In this document: piece by piece, positions 59,635-64,000 of the stretch
Layout: every line of letters starts with the position of its first letter
How positions within the stretch are numbered: the first letter of the stretch is position 1
From: Scatophagus argus
Lineage: Eukaryota; Chordata; Actinopteri; Scatophagidae
Reading direction: 5' to 3'
Assembly: GCF_020382885.2 (NCBI RefSeq)
Contig: NC_058501.1
Span: forward strand, 13,055,501 to 13,119,500
Length of the DNA: 64,000 nt
Translations under genes and position numbers: made by a program
The notes under the pieces: generated by a model
Told to the model about the DNA's origin: nothing
The model's database searches: none
What the model saw: only the letters and a program-made list of their open reading frames with translations

Positions 59635-60170
59635 CCTGTCAAACCATAACAAGAGTTGCAGAAAACCCGGATTCATTTTACATCCTCGACTGGTGGGCTA
59701 GCAGCAAAAAACCCGGCAGTTCAAATTCTGGAAATATAAACTTTACAAACATAGATTTAACATTGTATTTCAGCAACAAGCTGAAGCTTTTATGTGGGGG
59801 ACTGTGAACAAAAATGTGATTATACTGTCTGTAACAGGCAGCTTGCCTCGAGTTTCCTCTCTAACCCGGTACTGATGTTAGCTCTTGGTTACACGCTAAC
59901 GTTAGCTCGCTTGCTAGCCTTCGTTAGCCTCACCACACGGCGTTAAAGTACAGGCAGTGTGGGAATTAATTCTTGTAACTGCAATAAATCTCTAGAGCTA
60001 CTGACTCCTGCCTGTATGTAACTGTTCACATGAAGTCACCTTTACTCACCCTTCACTAGAATACTGAACACATCAACTTGCAAGCTTTGCGAATTTTTCT
60101 TCGCTCCCTGGATGACAAACGTGTTTTCCGGTTACTCACAGTTTTCAAAATAAAGTTCCTCATGACGCAC
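59635..60170 (-). promoter_or_regulatory. csnk2b: Probable csnk2b promoter, non-coding exon 1 and intron start
   Basis: A consensus donor (AAGG|GTGAGT) at 60050-60049 on the minus strand and CpG-containing sequence up to about 60170 fit the non-coding first exon known for this gene. The upper limit is not visible. Confidence 0.45.
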
Positions 60171-60387
60171 AGAGGTTGCTTCAGTCAAACCTAATAAACG
60201 TTACACCTTATATAAAACATAGCAATATTTCTATATTTATATAGCAATAATTAATATTTTTGTCTGACATGATGATGTCTCCCATGTATATTCCATAAAC
60301 CAACAGACTAAGCAGACTAAGTTTTCTAAGCAGTTATGGAAATGTCATATAAAGTAAGTGGGCTCACTTGCAACACATTTAAATGCC

Positions 60388-60393
60388 TTTATT
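60388..60393 (-). terminator. aif1: aif1 polyadenylation signal
   Basis: AATAAA on the minus strand, 191 bases after the aif1 stop codon. Confidence 0.55.
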
Positions 60394-60583
60394 GTGGAAC
60401 ATCTCGAAAGTGGCCATAATCACAGAAGACATCAGGGTTGCACAGATATGTAGATTTCACAATTGAATACAAATGACACATTTTACAAAGTGTTCAATAT
60501 ATTTTCCTATTGACATGAATTTTAAAACATTTGGTGTTTAAATCTGGAAAAAGCCACATAAACAGTCCCTGCTGGGAGCTCCT

Positions 60584-60950
60584 TCACGGCAGGTCTGAAA
60601 AGGTTTTGCGGCGAGGTGGTGCCGCATCTTGGGGCTCCTGCTGCTTTCCCATGCCTTCAAACATCAAAATCCTTAAAGGGTGAAAATTACATGTCAGTTG
60701 CTATATGAGACATTGCTATAAACCTTAGACAGTACAGAGTACTTTATTACTTTTTCCTTTCACATTTTTGCAACAAACAATCACCAAACATCTCAGGTAC
60801 TTAGTACAACATTTCCTTTTTATGCTTTTAGGGTACATTTAAAACAGATTGAGACTGAGACGCAAGTTGATTTTTTGGTATCAAACTAATAGTTTGATTA
60901 GTCAGCTTTAGATTAAAGGACACCTTGAATTTCCCTCGGAATCAATAAAG

Positions 60951-61002
<52 letters not shown>

Positions 61003-61936
61003 AATTCTGAAACTAGGCTAATAATAAATTGGACACTTAAACTTCTCTTAACCCCGATCCTCTTGTGACCCCACTTTGAGTCTCTGCCCTTTATCCTAAT
61101 TACCCAGTATTTACTTACAATTTCAGAATTGCATTTCTTTTTCCCAGCATCATATTCAGGAAGTCATGGTAGCTGATAGTGTCTTTTGCTGAATCTCCAA
61201 CCACCTCTGACATCATCTTTTTCAGCTCTAAGTGAGTCTTGGCCAGTCCGAGTTTTTCCAGCATTCGTTTCAACCCCATTAAATCTAAAAATAAATATAA
61301 GACCAAAGAAAGCAAACAAGTAAAAAGTGGTTATGTCTGTAATCTGAAAGGCAGGCTCTGTTGTGAGTCACGGAAAGTTGCTAATTATAGCAGAAAATAT
61401 TTTAGAGACTCTGTACAATGCAGTTTTACCTATTTCTCCTTTGTCGTTAAGATCAAACTCCATGTATTTCTCTGCAATGCAAGAAAATATTAACTTAGTT
61501 TTGTATGTTTTGCGCACAAAATGATAGGACAATTCGTAAAACAAAACTCACGTTTAAACATTTCCAGTTTTGAGCTGAGATCTTCCTCTTCTGCATACTG
61601 GGGATCTGAGAGAAAAGCCTGAGAAGGAGTGACAATTAAATAATACCAACAAATCAGGCATATTATTGTCATTGCTATCACACAAGCGTCACACAAGTTT
61701 ACGTACGCAGTCCTAGTGAGTAGAAAATGATTCCAAAAGCCACTTTTTTATTGTAACTAAAGATATCAACTCACTTCATTGATAGAATTCAGTCTGTCCT
61801 CCTGATGAGACTTGAGAAGGCCATACTGTTTTCCTCCTGTGAGTAACAAACAACCAACACACAGAAGTCATAATCATGCATAAAATATCAACAAAGCAGA
61901 AAAAAAGGCACACTAACCTTGAACATTTCTGTCCAT
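60584..61936 (-). CDS. aif1: Allograft inflammatory factor 1 (6 exons, 147 aa)
   Basis: Small calcium-binding, actin-bundling protein of macrophages and microglia (IBA1). Exons in transcript order: 61936-61918, 61836-61775, 61618-61552, 61471-61430, 61284-61119, 60671-60584. Phases agree and give 147 residues, the same as human AIF1. Core: [18 protein letters not shown]-hand 1 region [19 protein letters not shown], then EF-hand 2 region [20 protein letters not shown] and a polar tail ending SDLP. The paralog aif1l is similar, so the call leans also on position: in mammals AIF1 and CSNK2B are near neighbours in MHC class III, and here aif1 ends about 0.5 kb upstream of csnk2b on the same strand. 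Confidence 0.92.
60928..61003 (+). repeat. Retroelement 3' end with (TCTA)n tail, copy 3, in an aif1 intron
   Basis: TTTCCCTCGGAATCAATAAA followed by GTA and about twelve TCTA units, the longest of the three tails. Confidence 0.7.
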
Positions 61937-62819
61937 TTCCGTGTGTGGTGCTGAGAGCATGTGAAACCAACACTGAGGATATAAAAGCTGTGTTGGTGTT
62001 TCTGTAAACTGAGCCACAAGAGGAAGTGAAGTGAGAAAGAGAGTTAGTATTAATGAGGTTACTCTGTAGTATGTGAGGCTGCAGCAAGCAGAGGTCATCT
62101 GAAGGGTTCACATCATGACAGTTACAAACAGTGGGGTAAAAGCACTACTGCATTTCTCAATAAGAAAAGTTTACATGCAGAATGCCTGCTGTGTAATTGC
62201 CAGGATGGCCTCACTGAGCTCTGATACAGTCGACCGGGAAATTAATGCTTCTCCACTGGCTTAAAAATAAGACGACATTTTATTTAGGGAAGGAGAACTG
62301 TGACTTCCAAAACAGAAAGCACTGCACAATGCTTTGCAGAAACAATTCAACTGTGTGGCCACTTTGAAAAAAAAAAAGCCCAAACCCATATGTGTGTTTG
62401 TAAATTTTAACTGAGAGTGATACTCCCAAACTTTTATATTTGTACACATTCACATCTGACCAGCTATACAGAGACGGTGCAGAACTGTTGGGGGTTAAAT
62501 TCCTGGCTCAAAGGCATCTCAGTGGTGGTAATGAGGTGCAAGTGATGCTTTCACTTTCCTGACTCAAATTTAAGCTTGAGCTCAATAAATAAGTTGATAT
62601 TTTGCTCGTACGGCCATTCGTCCATTTGATGCAATGTTTTCTTCTTGCCACACGGTGGCTCTATTGCTAACGTAATGAGGTAAACAGGGAAGAAAAACTC
62701 GGTACAGCAGGGCGAGTCTGTATGACTTAGAGAACTGAGAATAGGTGGCAACAATGAAAAATAAAGTCAAAAAAAGTCAGTACTCTTTTGTCTTTTCACT
62801 AGGCTACATTACACAGAAA
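61937..62819. other. Shared upstream region of aif1 and the Ig-domain gene
   Basis: Divergent genes separated by 883 bases. It contains a worn SINE body at 62478-62550 and no supported exon. Promoters of both genes should lie here. Confidence 0.5.
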
Positions 62820-63980
62820 ATGGCACATTTTTATCTGCAGGGTCTTGTGTTGTTAGTTCTGTTCATGGTCATATCAGAGTGTGGAGGTGAGTAGGTCACT
62901 GAATAATTTCTTCACCAGATTCAATCAGTGGATATCATAAATGCTTTTTTTTTTTCTTCTTCTTTTTTTTGTGAGTAGACTGTGACTATGACTATGACAG
63001 AATTTAAAAGGCGATATATTTAAACTACCTTTTAAATAATCTCTATCAACATTTGTCATTTATTGTGAAGTATTGAAATATCTGCCTTGCAGCTGTGACA
63101 CTGAATGCTTCAGGGTATGCTATCTAAAAACCACTACTGTGCTGACCTCTGGGTTTTACTCTCTAACTTTATTTCTGATCATATAGACATCTCAACTGTG
63201 ATTGCGTATCAAGGAGAGGATGTAGCTCTCCCTTGTTTTAATTTCAATGGCACGGATCCAAAGAGCTGCTACAGGATCAGATGGATGAAGAGTGCCACAG
63301 ACACCAGACAGATAAAGGTTATCCTTGCCAGACCTAAAACACCCAAGATCCAGGATGATGAACGTGCAAAATGGGAAGCTGACGGAAATGGAAAGATGTC
63401 TCTTTTTCTGACAAAATTACAAAAATCCGACGAGGGACTGTATAACTGTGAAATCTGGCAAGGTTGGGAGTGTATGCTGGTCAAAAACATATCTTTAAAA
63501 ATCAAAGGTAAGACTTTTATTCTCCTTACTCCGAGCCTCTAACAAATGAATGATGTAGCACGTAAATCTCCCCTCTTTTTCAGAATGCAAAGTCCTTCAA
63601 GCAGTGAAAGCAGCGCCTGGCACACTCGTTGAACTGAACTGCCCAGTGGACATGACATCAGGACAGCAACGAACCCAGAATTACTCCTGGGTAAAGCTGA
63701 AAGGAGGCAACCCTGAATCTATCACCTCTAAGAACGTGGAAATCAACGGAACATCGCTATTTTTCCAGTCTGTGAATTACAGTGACAGTGGTTGGTACAG
63801 ATGTAGGGACATGTTTGGACAAACTCAGCACTGCTTTGAAATTAGACTACAGGTCCAAGGTGGGATTTTAAACCATTTCATATCTTCACTGACAACAAAT
63901 GACAACATACATGACTCCTGCATACCTTTTCTCTTTCCTTTACAAAGTGGACAATGCTGCTGTGGCCACAACGGTTCCAG
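62820..63980 (+). CDS. Two-Ig-domain receptor-like protein (5' part; continues past window end)
   Basis: Exons: 62820-62886 (signal peptide, MAHFYLQGLVLLVLFMVIS), 63187-63507 (first Ig domain), 63584-63859 (second Ig domain), 63948-63980 (Thr/Ala-rich stalk start), all phase 1-1 as is usual for Ig-domain exons. Domain 1 is V-like: GEDVALPC, RIRWMK, and the F-strand Cys in DEGLYNCE, with two extra cysteines (SCYR and WECM) that could form a second bond. Domain 2 has LVELNCPV, YSWVK and DSGWYRC. N-glycosylation sites include FNGT, NYS and INGT. The open stalk suggests a type I membrane protein. I do not recognise the ortholog; it may be one of the many lineage-specific fish Ig receptors. Its position beside aif1 recalls mammalian NCR3, but NCR3 has one Ig domain. 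Confidence 0.8.
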
Positions 63981-64000
63981 GTATTGCAACAACATCACAT

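Noticed and set aside
58970-61003. TCTA repeats considered as a CRISPR-like or satellite array
   Set aside because: Simple 4-base tails of retroelement ends with no spacers.
63094-63115. Possible small exon (AVTLNASG) between signal peptide and first Ig domain
   Set aside because: Good acceptor, but the donor gives a length that breaks the phase into the Ig exon; direct splicing from 62886 to 63187 is consistent.

Overview
This is a vertebrate nuclear window, almost certainly from a ray-finned (percomorph-like teleost) fish. Genes are split into short exons with GT-AG introns. The gene set is vertebrate, and the intergenic DNA carries fish-type repeats: degenerate Tc1/mariner copies, a tRNA-derived SINE, and retroelement 3' ends with TCTA tails. 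I rebuilt gene models by matching exon phases at splice sites; no transcripts were available.

Layout, left to right. (1) 87-3531, +: the 3' two thirds of csnk2a1, the catalytic alpha subunit of casein kinase 2. (2) 5467-10052 and 12195-15681, +: two tandem paraoxonase (PON) genes with the same nine-exon structure. The second carries an antisense tRNA-Asp(GTC) in its fourth intron. (3) 15894-18876, -: a kcnk5/TASK-2-like two-pore potassium channel, convergent with the second PON gene. (4) 18.9-33.2 kb: no coding exon found; it holds repeats and two GC-rich stretches that could be alternative first exons of the next gene. (5) 33188-54180, +: epb41 (protein 4.1R), the dominant gene, with a predicted maximal product of about 2271 residues against about 864 in human. 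(6) 56632-60.1 kb, -: csnk2b, the regulatory beta subunit of CK2. (7) 60584-61936, -: aif1 (allograft inflammatory factor 1). (8) 62820 to the window end, +: the 5' part of a two-Ig-domain receptor-like gene.

The most striking feature is inside epb41. Between the FERM/FA region and the spectrin-actin-binding exon there is a tandem array of eleven phase 1-1 exons (40210-45107, 963 codons). Nine end in a near-identical acidic-aromatic motif of the form [D/E/G]DWF(V/L/I/M)L(L/F)D, usually followed by a VPPG-type tail at the splice junction. All eleven are symmetric, so any subset could be skipped without losing frame. The gene also has a Lys/Glu-rich block of roughly 290 codons in its headpiece exon, an alternative terminal exon, a probable GC-AG intron, and a short C-terminus in place of the usual one.

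How the genes relate: the two CK2 subunits, which together form one holoenzyme, lie within about 60 kb. csnk2b, aif1 and an Ig-domain gene echo the mammalian MHC class III neighbourhood, so this may be a teleost remnant of that region. Protein 4.1R links membrane proteins to spectrin-actin; the array would lengthen the spacer between its membrane-binding and spectrin-actin-binding parts.
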